Positions 55,737 to 63,979 of a stretch of DNA of 64,000 bases are shown one piece after another. A model generated the notes under the pieces. That model had not been told where the DNA came from, made no database searches, and was given only the letters and a program-made list of their open reading frames with translations. This stretch comes from Pseudalgibacter ostreae. GTDB lineage: Bacteria; Bacteroidota; Bacteroidia; Flavobacteriales; Flavobacteriaceae. How positions within the stretch are numbered: the first letter of the stretch is position 1; every line of letters starts with the position of its first letter. Location of the stretch: positions 62,001-126,000 of the forward strand of contig NZ_JBHMFC010000074.1 of the NCBI RefSeq assembly GCF_042427585.1, read 5' to 3'. A program made the position numbers and the translations under genes.

Positions 55737-57338
55737 TTAGCGTAACCAAATAGGAATAGAATTATTAACATTCCATTCTTTCACTATTTCATCTAAGTTA
55801 TCGCCTTTCCACTCGGTGGATCCAGCTGGTATGGCATCGTGTTTTGGTAACCATTTTTTATGTGCTTCAATAACCTCAGCATATTCGGGTATATTTGCTA
55901 AATTTATGTGTTCCCCTGGGTCTGTTTTATGATTATATAATTCCTGTCCACCGTCACGATACTGTATATAACGCCAATCATTACTTCTTACCGCATGATT
56001 TTTATAGTACCACGTTGTTAATACAGCCCTATCTAGCTTTGTTTCGGGAGTATTAATAAGTGGCACCAAACTTTCACCTTCCAGTTTTGGTAATTTAGGA
56101 AGCTTACAAAGTTCTGTTAATGTTGGATAAATATCCAAAAGACTTACTACTTGACTACTTTTTTGTCCGTTATTTTTATTATTTGGAACTTTAAAATATA
56201 AGGGTACTTTGGTGGCTTCCTCCCAAAGGGCTTGCTTTCTAAAATGTCTTTTTTCTCCTAAGTGCTGACCATGATCCGACCATAAAACAATAATGGTGTT
56301 TTTACCATTCGGGCTTTTTTCTAAAGCGTCTACCACTTTTCCTATTTGTTCATCTACAAAAGTGACACAGGCTAAATAAGATTGCACTAATTCTGGTAAA
56401 ATTTCTTTTTTCTGACTCACATCACCCCAACCGCCGCGAGGTGTGTAACCATAAGCAATGGCTTTTCCCATAATGGGAATATCTTCGAATTCATCCTCAG
56501 GAACTTCTGGAACAACAATATCTTCAATTGGATATAAATCGAAATACTTTTTTGGTGCAGAATAAGGCACATGCGGCCGAATAAACCCTACTGCCATAAA
56601 AAATGGTTTGTCCTGCTTTTGGTTGAGTTTATCAATGGCCCAATTGGCTATTTGCTCGTCGTACATCCCTTTTTCTGGAATATCTTCATCTTCTAAAGGA
56701 CCACCGCACAAGGAATAAAACCTGTTGGTATCCTTATAATTTTCATTGATGTTGTCTTCGCCATATAATTGTACAAGCTGCCCACCACCTTTTGGAAACG
56801 GATAAAACATAGTACCACGATAGCCGAAACCATTTTCTTTAATGTGCGGCTCCATATTCCTCCAGAATTGAGGTGAATACTCTGTCCAGAAATCATCCGT
56901 TTTATCTTTGTAATCTGATTCGCCACTGTGAAACACTTTACCAGTAGCATAGGTATTATAGCCATTATTTTTAAAGTGCTCTGGAAGCATTTTATGATCC
57001 GCCATAACCGTTTCATAATTCTTTTTCATATTAGCAGTAGAACTATACCAACCTGATGATGTTGGATGAATACCGCTAAGTAAAGAATTTCTAGAAGCCG
57101 TACAAACAGGTTGTGAGGCATGGGCATTTGTAAACAAAACACCTTCCGAAAAAAGCTTGTCCATATTGGGGGTTATAGCCTGTGGGTGCCCAAGTAAGGC
57201 GCCTTCCCAATCGTTTAAATCATCTACCGAAATAAAAAGCACATTGGGTTGTGTGCCTGCTTGTACCACTTTTTTTTTGGTTGATGGACAATTTGTAAAA
57301 AGTAATAGACCAAAAAAAACTATGATGATTTGTTTCAT
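55737..57338 (-). CDS. Iduronate-2-sulfatase-like sulfatase with C-T-A-S-R active-site variant (lipoprotein, 533 aa)
   Basis: The start at 57338 gives MKQIIIVFFGLLLFTNC with lipidated Cys17; an upstream in-frame ATG at 57359 is less likely. PNVLFISVDDLNDWEGALLG and VVLWSDHGQHLGEKRHFRKQ frame the site. The formylglycine motif is CTASR (Cys79), with Ala in place of the common Pro, a form allowed by the broader C-x-[PA]-x-R rule. An insertion of about 60 residues relative to the sibling at 54274 lies after PEHFKNNGYNTYATGKVFHS, in the variable region that lines the substrate pocket, so specificity probably differs. It follows the propeller gene by 32 bp. Confidence 0.92.
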   Translation of the reverse strand: MKQIIIVFFGLLLFTNCPSTKKKVVQAGTQPNVLFISVDDLNDWEGALLGHPQAITPNMDKLFSEGVLFTNAHASQPVCTASRNSLLSGIHPTSSGWYSSTANMKKNYETVMADHKMLPEHFKNNGYNTYATGKVFHSGESDYKDKTDDFWTEYSPQFWRNMEPHIKENGFGYRGTMFYPFPKGGGQLVQLYGEDNINENYKDTNRFYSLCGGPLEDEDIPEKGMYDEQIANWAIDKLNQKQDKPFFMAVGFIRPHVPYSAPKKYFDLYPIEDIVVPEVPEDEFEDIPIMGKAIAYGYTPRGGWGDVSQKKEILPELVQSYLACVTFVDEQIGKVVDALEKSPNGKNTIIVLWSDHGQHLGEKRHFRKQALWEEATKVPLYFKVPNNKNNGQKSSQVVSLLDIYPTLTELCKLPKLPKLEGESLVPLINTPETKLDRAVLTTWYYKNHAVRSNDWRYIQYRDGGQELYNHKTDPGEHINLANIPEYAEVIEAHKKWLPKHDAIPAGSTEWKGDNLDEIVKEWNVNNSIPIWLR

Positions 57339-57370
57339 TATCAAATTTATTAAGTGCAATATTTGTCCAA

Positions 57371-58333
57371 TTATTTTTTGAGTTTTGCCACCGCAATTCC
57401 GAATTCTCCAGAAACGGAATAATAGAGATATACATCGCCATTATCAATAAAAATAGCAGGATCTCTTAACTCATGTAACGGGTTTCTTGAAAAACCTTTT
57501 ACGGATTCTTTAATAGGAAGGTTAACTCCTTCGTAATCCATTTCAGGTTTCAATATTTCATTTGGTACGCTGGCTTTCCAACTTTTCCAAGATCCTTCAG
57601 AAAGATTTACTTCGCAACCAAGAATCCGTTCAGGGGCATCTCCTTTTTGAGAATAAAATACTACAAGATTATCGCCATGTAAGCTCACGGCTGTATGCCT
57701 TGCTTTTGGTAATATTAAAGCGCCTTTTTTAAATGGTTGTAGGCCGTCTTCAGAATGATAAAAAGACCCTTTAACTAAAGCATAATAATCCGATTTGTAT
57801 TTAAAAACCCGGAAATAGGAAGGCCCTAAAACGGTTTCGGAAGCTATAAAATCCAATCCGTTTTTAGAAGTACTTACAAACGTTTTTTGCCCTGACTTGT
57901 CCTGATTGTATCCATGAAAATACATTCTAATGGTTTTAGTGTCTTCATCTATAATAATATCTGGAGAAGCCATATGTCCTTTGGCTGCGGTTTTATCTAT
58001 ATGAAGCACGCCTGGTTTATAAATGGCCCAAGGCCCCGTAGGAGAATTGGCATAAGCCAAACGAATGTATTTACCGTGATGATGCGCAAAGTACATGTAA
58101 TATTTACCTAAAGGATTTTGAACCCAATCGGGTACTTTTATTACGGAAGGCCCATTAATGTTGCCTCCTAGTTTACCTTCTAAACCTTCCATTTCTGGGT
58201 GAATCATTAAATTCTTTTCTGAACGAACAAAAACACCTTCATTCCATTTTGTTATATTTGAAGTAGACTTACAGGCTGTTGCACCCATTAAAACTAGGTA
58301 ACAACAAAACCAATATAATTTATTTTTAGACAT
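57371..58333 (-). CDS. Five-bladed beta-propeller lipoprotein, GH43/GH117-like, function unknown (320 aa)
   Basis: The start at 58333 avoids overlap with the upstream stop (58338-58340) and gives a lipoprotein signal MSKNKLYWFCCYLVLMGATAC; an alternative in-frame ATG at 58348 overlaps slightly. Propeller blades appear as GPSVIKVPDWVQ, KYYMYFAHHHGKYIRLAYA, ASPDIIIDEDTKTIRMYFHG, YFRVFKYKSDYYALVKGS and LRDPAIFIDNGDVYLYYSVS. The pattern of Asp at blade starts and the HHHGKYIRLAYANSPTGPW segment resemble GH43- and GH117-type folds but no family number can be given. It is coupled to the clan-A-like glycosidase upstream. It is distinct in sequence from the other propeller at 43604. Confidence 0.72.
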   Translation of the reverse strand: MSKNKLYWFCCYLVLMGATACKSTSNITKWNEGVFVRSEKNLMIHPEMEGLEGKLGGNINGPSVIKVPDWVQNPLGKYYMYFAHHHGKYIRLAYANSPTGPWAIYKPGVLHIDKTAAKGHMASPDIIIDEDTKTIRMYFHGYNQDKSGQKTFVSTSKNGLDFIASETVLGPSYFRVFKYKSDYYALVKGSFYHSEDGLQPFKKGALILPKARHTAVSLHGDNLVVFYSQKGDAPERILGCEVNLSEGSWKSWKASVPNEILKPEMDYEGVNLPIKESVKGFSRNPLHELRDPAIFIDNGDVYLYYSVSGEFGIAVAKLKK

Positions 58334-58337
58334 CCAA

Positions 58338-59777
58338 TTATTTTTCATTTGTATCAAAATATTCTATAAGATTATACGTATTTATATTTAATGCTTTCAT
58401 TTTTTCCATCATGGGTGTCCAAATCTCATACTCATTACTTACAATCCCCTTGTTCGCATCTACATTGGATGGATCGACACCCTTGGCGGTTGGGTCGTTA
58501 TCTTGGTATTTAAAATAGTGCCAACCCACACAGTTTTTCGATTCGATTAAAGCCAGGTTGTAGTTTTGATAAAATAGCCCGCGGTCCTCTTGGGTTCGTA
58601 CAATCCAACCTGCACCACTTTTATTTCCCATCCCAGAATCTTCACCTTTAACATAATATTCCGTTATAATAAATGGTTTACCAGACCATTTTTCCCAATT
58701 CACCATATCTTCACTATCCGGTGTCCAATGGTTATAATAATTAATTGAAATAACATCCACATAGTTACCAACTGTTTTCATAAACTCAGGATAATTCCTT
58801 TCTCTACTGTAAAAACGAGAACCTATATACATGTGATTAGGGTCGTATTTTTTAATAGCTGAGGAAACAATTGAAAAATATTTATCGGCGACAAATGCCA
58901 TAAATATTTTTCTGTGTTCGTTTGTAATATCCGCTTGGGTTATATCATTATCTTTTAACCATCTATTTGCAGCTAAGTAACCATGATCATCTTTTGGTAA
59001 TGCCAAATAGTTATCTAAAGCCTTAATTTTAAATGGCATTTCATTGTCTGAAAAATGTCCAAATAGGTTTGGATCATCTTTATAATCTAATAGTTTTTTT
59101 GCATGTTCATCACAAAAGGCTTCAAACTCAGGATCAAAAACAAAAATAGCATCCTTTGGATATCCTGTGTGCCCTGGTTGTTGATGTGTACCGCCACGCT
59201 TACGCCCATAACCACTCATAAAATTCCAAATAATGGTATATGGTAATGGTTTCTCTAAGGTTTTATTAGCTTCCACAATGGCACCTATATCACTCCAAGA
59301 ACCTGCACAATTAAAACCATTTTCTTGCAATATTTGAGTGGTTTCATTAATCCAATTTTCTTTAGAGCCAAATTTCTCTATTAAAGCTTCTTTGGTTCTT
59401 TTTGATTTTCCTGTAGTGACACCATTTAATGCCATATTAAAATATCTATAGCCTAATGGATCAATTCCCCACCAGCGATCTCCCATTTTTTTTACGTGAA
59501 AAAAACCTGTAGCATAATCTGTTTTATGTTCTAACCACCCACCATATTTACTCAGTTTTGGCGAGTTTTTTGCTATTTCAAAACCTTTAACAGACTCCAA
59601 GGTTCGGGTTTCAAACGGCTGATACTCTTTGTAACTTCTACTGCCATCTTTATGGTACAGTTTCACTTTAGCGTCTACTAAAAGTAGTCCCTCTGGTGTA
59701 TTTTTTTGAGCATATCCTTTCGTATAATGGCTTTCAAATAGAATAATTACTATAAAAATGTATCCTATATTTTTCAT
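58338..59777 (-). CDS. Clan-A TIM-barrel glycoside hydrolase, agarase-like (GH50/GH86-type region), unassigned family (479 aa)
   Basis: The signal peptide ends near residue 23 (GYAQ). The barrel has GDRWWGIDPLGYRYFNMALNG near the start, NGFNCAGSWSD, the likely acid/base Glu in GHFSDNEMPFK near 245, PNHMYIGSRFYSRE, YVDVISINYYNHW and the likely nucleophile Glu in FIITEYYVKGEDSG near 371. The order and spacing match clan GH-A and recall GH50 agarases, which have DNEMSW- and YLGSRFA-type blocks, yet the protein is shorter and lacks the usual N-terminal beta domain. It could be a new family or an outlying branch. The gene is 4 bp after the beta-helix gene and its end nearly touches the propeller gene, so the three form a tight set. 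Confidence 0.8.
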   Translation of the reverse strand: MKNIGYIFIVIILFESHYTKGYAQKNTPEGLLLVDAKVKLYHKDGSRSYKEYQPFETRTLESVKGFEIAKNSPKLSKYGGWLEHKTDYATGFFHVKKMGDRWWGIDPLGYRYFNMALNGVTTGKSKRTKEALIEKFGSKENWINETTQILQENGFNCAGSWSDIGAIVEANKTLEKPLPYTIIWNFMSGYGRKRGGTHQQPGHTGYPKDAIFVFDPEFEAFCDEHAKKLLDYKDDPNLFGHFSDNEMPFKIKALDNYLALPKDDHGYLAANRWLKDNDITQADITNEHRKIFMAFVADKYFSIVSSAIKKYDPNHMYIGSRFYSRERNYPEFMKTVGNYVDVISINYYNHWTPDSEDMVNWEKWSGKPFIITEYYVKGEDSGMGNKSGAGWIVRTQEDRGLFYQNYNLALIESKNCVGWHYFKYQDNDPTAKGVDPSNVDANKGIVSNEYEIWTPMMEKMKALNINTYNLIEYFDTNEK

Positions 59778-59781
59778 GTAT

Positions 59782-61308
59782 TTAGTTTTTTGTAATTAAA
59801 TAATCAGGCCAAATTGTACTAATAACTTTTTCTGCTTCTGAAACGGAAAAATCATTTCGTAAGCCTATCTTTCTTACTTGTTCTATTTTTAACTTTAATC
59901 CTTTTTCAGTTTTTTTATGGACATCAGTATGGGTTTTGAATTTTTTAAAATCAGCAAATTCACTTCCATACAGTAGGTTTCCAGAAAAAGAATTGTTATT
60001 TGTTTCTCCTAACTTTAAAAAATGGGTCGTGCCTTCATTATAAAAAACATTATCTTTCACTACCGTTTTGTCTGGCCAGATTCCGCCCCAATGTTTATAC
60101 CACATCATAACATCATCAACCTCAGCATCTGTTACAAAAAGGTTATTCGAGATTTCTGTATTAGTAATGTTCCCAGAAAAACGGATCATATGATGCTTTT
60201 CATCCTGAAAAACATTGTAACGAACAATCGTACCATCATTAAACGCATTTTTAACCTTTCCCCAAGAGCAAACCAATAGCCCACCCCAATCATTATGGTG
60301 GCTATAATTGTATTGTATAATGGTGTTTTTGCATAAATAATCGCTATCAAACCCACTGGCATCTATGTCGCCTTCGTTATAAACCGTATAACTCGCTTCA
60401 TTAAATTGCCATAATGCATTATCGCAATTATATGGGTACGATGCATTGCCCGTTGTTTTAGAACCACACCTAACAAACAAGTTGTATTGTACTAAAGGGG
60501 ATTCTGCAACACGTGTAACCAATCCATTGCCCCCTACGTTTTCAAACTTTGAATTTTCAATAACGATGTTATAGCTCGGGTACCAATTGTTTATTTCACC
60601 ATCGGCACACAGCTCACCAAACTTAGAATCCATATCTCGTGTGCGCCAAAAAGATTGATTTACAAAACCGCCACGATCCACATCCGAAAAATAGCAGTTA
60701 TTAACATAAATACCATTAAAGTTTGTAGGTATTCTTTTTTCAGGAATACTATCTGCAATGATATTAAAAAAGAGTCCGCCATTTATTCTTGTCCTTAAAG
60801 AGCCATTGACATTACTAATTTTTAAATTTTCAAATTTAAAATCATGCAACGTACCTATATCTTTTGCTAAAACGAGAATACCCGCTTTTTTAGTTGGCTT
60901 TATTGGATTTCCTTTCTCAAAATTTCGGACTTCTATATCTCTAATTTCCCAATACTCTTGGTTAAAAAGGATTAAACTAGCCGATAAAAAATCATCTTCC
61001 CCCTTTTGCCCTTCAGCATCTATTATGGGCAAATCCCCTTCGCCATAAGACCCAATTAAAATCCTATTACCCACTGTACCATTGCCTTGTGGTTTGCATA
61101 TCCCCGTCCAATGCCCACCTCTTTTAAAAAGAATAGCGTCTCCTGGATTAAAAAGTTGTTCGTTTATTTTTTCTAAGCTTCTAAAAGGAAGGTTTTCATG
61201 TGTTCCTGCATTACGATCATCTCCACCAATATTATCTACATAATATTTAGTTTGAGACTGGCCTATGCACGTGGTCCATAAAAAGACAAAAAGTAGTATG
61301 TGCTTCAT
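59782..61308 (-). CDS. Right-handed parallel beta-helix protein (508 aa), paralogue of the 545-aa one
   Basis: The start at 61308 gives the signal MKHILLFVFLWTTCIGQSQ; an in-frame ATG at 61383 would add 25 residues that are no signal. The mature part opens KYYVDNIGGDDRNAGTHENL and repeats the layout of the protein at 49500: DAILFKRGGHWTGICKPQGN, EIRDIEVRNFEKGN, NWYPSYNIVIENSKFENVGG, GNASYPYNCDNALWQFNEAS, FDSDYLCKNTIIQYNYSHHN and FNDGTIVRYNVFQ. The Asp and His residues in these blocks are the same in both. It may be a lyase or hydrolase on the target polysaccharide; no numbered family could be assigned. Confidence 0.75.
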   Translation of the reverse strand: MKHILLFVFLWTTCIGQSQTKYYVDNIGGDDRNAGTHENLPFRSLEKINEQLFNPGDAILFKRGGHWTGICKPQGNGTVGNRILIGSYGEGDLPIIDAEGQKGEDDFLSASLILFNQEYWEIRDIEVRNFEKGNPIKPTKKAGILVLAKDIGTLHDFKFENLKISNVNGSLRTRINGGLFFNIIADSIPEKRIPTNFNGIYVNNCYFSDVDRGGFVNQSFWRTRDMDSKFGELCADGEINNWYPSYNIVIENSKFENVGGNGLVTRVAESPLVQYNLFVRCGSKTTGNASYPYNCDNALWQFNEASYTVYNEGDIDASGFDSDYLCKNTIIQYNYSHHNDWGGLLVCSWGKVKNAFNDGTIVRYNVFQDEKHHMIRFSGNITNTEISNNLFVTDAEVDDVMMWYKHWGGIWPDKTVVKDNVFYNEGTTHFLKLGETNNNSFSGNLLYGSEFADFKKFKTHTDVHKKTEKGLKLKIEQVRKIGLRNDFSVSEAEKVISTIWPDYLITKN

Positions 61309-61427
61309 TTGTTTATCGTTTATTTTATTTATATATGTAGTTCGCTTAGATAATGCATTTCGTTTATCATAGCGCTCCAACAACGTTAAGCCTAGGCCTA
61401 ATTATTCTCGGACTTGTTTTAATTTTA

Positions 61428-62552
61428 TTATTGAATACGCTCTAGAATTTTTTCCTGTTCTACAACAAAGCTATCGAAGTTATCACCAGCCGGAGTGGTG
61501 TGCCATTGGCCTAAGTTATCGATAGTAAGAAACCCACGCTCGCTTAACAGTTTTTTCTTAGCCTCCGGCAACTTGTGGGCTTCAATCAATACTTTATTGA
61601 GTCGTTTAATATTTTTAGAAACCGTTGGCGGAGCCTCCGAATGACTAACAAATGCCTCCGACAAAACACGACCAATCGCTAATGCTGGTATCTTTTTATT
61701 ACTAAGTTCAGCAATGGTTGGCGCAATATCAATAATTTCGCAATACTCAAAGGTTGCCCCTTTCTTTATACCAGAACCAACTATCAAAAGAGGGGTTACA
61801 CTGGCAAGCGGGCTGTAAGGCTCGTGCCAGCCTTCATTAGCTTGTCCATGGTCACTAGAAATTAAAAGCACCGTGTTCTCCCATTTATTATTATCCTTGA
61901 GATATTGCACCAATCGCCCCAATTGACGGTCTGCCTCTGTAATGGCTTTTCGATAGGGAGACTCCTTATGCCAGATATTACGATGATACGATTCGTGCTC
62001 GCTCCAGTTTTTTGATATCCTTAGCCCTTCAATTCCTGAACGCTGGAGATGAACACGCATAAACTTAGGATCTGATACCTCCATAATATTCATTGTTAAA
62101 TCAATGACCAAAGCATCTGGATTGAAGGAGCTTGAAAGATAGCTACCAAAACCTTCGCTTACATCTTGATATGCACGAGCATTTACAATAAAAGCCGTCT
62201 CTTTATCTTTGAAGGAATGCTGTATCATAGATTCTCGAATCCCGTTCTTTCCGATAAAAGGACTTCCTGTCATGAGCATAGGATTCGGCATAGAACAAGA
62301 CCATGGATAGGTATCGCTCTTTTCAGGATGCCCTGGCAACGTTAAATGCATTTCTTTATAATAGCTTCCCTGAGCTTTTAGGGCATTAAAATTGGGCATG
62401 TTAATTCTTGTAGGCCCTTCTACAGATAAGCCGTCAATGAAAAACAAAATAACCCGGTCGGGTGGCGATTGTTTTATGGCTGCATTATTGGTATTCACAG
62501 CAAAAATCAAAAAGAATACTATAGTAAGGTTTTTAATTTTTAATAGAATCAT
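61428..62552 (-). CDS. Sulfatase-like alkaline-phosphatase-superfamily protein with altered nucleophile motif (374 aa)
   Basis: A signal peptide covers about residues 1-25. The fold is that of the sulfatase/phosphodiesterase superfamily: RVILFFIDGLS with a single metal Asp at 40 in place of the usual Asp pair, VLLISSDHGQANEGWHEPYS for the second metal site, and IIDIAPTIAELSNKKIP. Where sulfatases have C-x-P-x-R ten residues before the TG, this protein has CSMPNPMLMTG (Cys86, Ser87, Asn90): the Cys stays but Pro and Arg are lost, so formylglycine formation is unlikely. The block also resembles the T-F-P-N motif of nucleotide pyrophosphatases/phosphodiesterases, with Ser87 as candidate nucleophile. 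It lies between a true sulfatase and a beta-helix gene. It might act on a phosphate or another ester. Confidence 0.75.
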   Translation of the reverse strand: MILLKIKNLTIVFFLIFAVNTNNAAIKQSPPDRVILFFIDGLSVEGPTRINMPNFNALKAQGSYYKEMHLTLPGHPEKSDTYPWSCSMPNPMLMTGSPFIGKNGIRESMIQHSFKDKETAFIVNARAYQDVSEGFGSYLSSSFNPDALVIDLTMNIMEVSDPKFMRVHLQRSGIEGLRISKNWSEHESYHRNIWHKESPYRKAITEADRQLGRLVQYLKDNNKWENTVLLISSDHGQANEGWHEPYSPLASVTPLLIVGSGIKKGATFEYCEIIDIAPTIAELSNKKIPALAIGRVLSEAFVSHSEAPPTVSKNIKRLNKVLIEAHKLPEAKKKLLSERGFLTIDNLGQWHTTPAGDNFDSFVVEQEKILERIQ

Positions 62553-62620
62553 AGTATTTTATGTGTTATCGTATTTTTAATTTTATCTTTATTCTTTGCC
62601 AAATAACGTTTACCACAAGT

Positions 62621-63979
62621 CTAATGGTTCTCAGATTTCATTTCCATGATATGCTTGGCTAATTCGGCTTTTATTTTTGCAAGCTTAGACTTTCCTGCAA
62701 GATTTGTCCATTCATTCGGGTCATTCTTGTGGTCATACAACTCTTCAGTCCCATCGGCATATTGTATATAATGATTGCGCTCATCTTGAACAGCGTAGTT
62801 ATCTTTACCGTAACCCGTAACGGATGGATATGGCCATATTGTAGATGGCTCCTTTATTAGCGGAACCAGACTCCTCCCTTCATTTTCTAAATTCTTGGGC
62901 AAACCACTCATTTCTAACAATGTTGGGTAAATATCAAGCAAACTCACTACCCGGTCGCTACTTTTTCCCTTAGGCACACCATTACCAGCGAACATTAAAG
63001 GCACATGTGTAGACCGCTCCCACAACGTTGCTTTTTGGAATGTGTTTTTTTCGCCCATATGATATCCATGGTCTGACCATAAAACAATTATGGTGTTGTC
63101 GCTGTATTCACTTGCTTCAAGCGCATCAATAACTTTTCCAATTTGGTGATCTACAAACGTGATTGAAGCCAGATAGGAATGAACAATACTTTTCCTTTGG
63201 TCTGTTTCAATGGCCCATTCTGTCCTTGGCATCTGATCCTTGATATTTTTAAGTCCTTGCTTTGGAATGTCATCAAGATCATCTTTTTTATATGGTGGTA
63301 AATTTATCTTATCCCGGTCGTACATATCCCACCATTTTTTTGGTACATACCAAGGGTTATGAGGGCGTAAAAAGCCAACCATTAGAAAAAATGGTTTATC
63401 ATGTTTCTTGCCGAGCTCATTAACGGCCCAATTAGCTGCTTGGTAATCCGACATCTGTTCATCTGTTTCAGGCCCTTTAGCCCAATCTGTCATGGTTCCA
63501 TTTTGGTGCCAGTTTCTTTGCAGTTTTCCGAGTCCTGAACTAAAGAGCCCACGCCCACCGGAGTCGTCCAGTGTGCCATCGGGCAAATGACCGTGCAAGA
63601 TTTTGCCCACTGCCAACGTTTTATATCCATTTTTACGAAACCACGTATGCATAAGTTCGGAGCCGAGTGTTTTTGTTGATTCTTGTACAACCTCATCGTC
63701 GTTCAAACTTCCAGATAATCTATGGGGATAAAATCCAGACATCACACTGGCTCTTGATGGGCCGCATACCGCATATTGACTATACGCTTTATTAAACACC
63801 GTACCTTGATTAGCGAGCTTGTCAAGATTTGGGGTAATGGCTCCTTCGTATCGATTTGCATAAGCTGGAAAATCATTTAGATCATCGACCGATATAAATA
63901 AAATATTCGGCTTCTTTTGTGCATAACATAATTGACAAAACGCACCAATGACGAGACATAAAAGTAAGTTCCTTTTCAT
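62621..63979 (-). CDS. Iduronate-2-sulfatase-like family S1 sulfatase (452 aa)
   Basis: A signal peptide ends near residue 21 (LCYAQ), without the lipobox of its siblings. PNILFISVDDLNDFPAYANR holds the metal Asp pair, CGPSR has the formylglycine Cys at 72, followed by ASVMSGFYPH, and VVLWSDHGYHMGEKNTFQKA completes the site. It is close to the sulfatase at 54274 (shared QYAVCGPSRASVMSG, FLRPHNPWY or FLRPHTPLY). It is the first gene of the right-hand operon inside the window; its start codon is only 21 bp from the window edge, so the promoter or an upstream gene is out of view. Confidence 0.93.
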   Translation of the reverse strand: MKRNLLLCLVIGAFCQLCYAQKKPNILFISVDDLNDFPAYANRYEGAITPNLDKLANQGTVFNKAYSQYAVCGPSRASVMSGFYPHRLSGSLNDDEVVQESTKTLGSELMHTWFRKNGYKTLAVGKILHGHLPDGTLDDSGGRGLFSSGLGKLQRNWHQNGTMTDWAKGPETDEQMSDYQAANWAVNELGKKHDKPFFLMVGFLRPHNPWYVPKKWWDMYDRDKINLPPYKKDDLDDIPKQGLKNIKDQMPRTEWAIETDQRKSIVHSYLASITFVDHQIGKVIDALEASEYSDNTIIVLWSDHGYHMGEKNTFQKATLWERSTHVPLMFAGNGVPKGKSSDRVVSLLDIYPTLLEMSGLPKNLENEGRSLVPLIKEPSTIWPYPSVTGYGKDNYAVQDERNHYIQYADGTEELYDHKNDPNEWTNLAGKSKLAKIKAELAKHIMEMKSENH

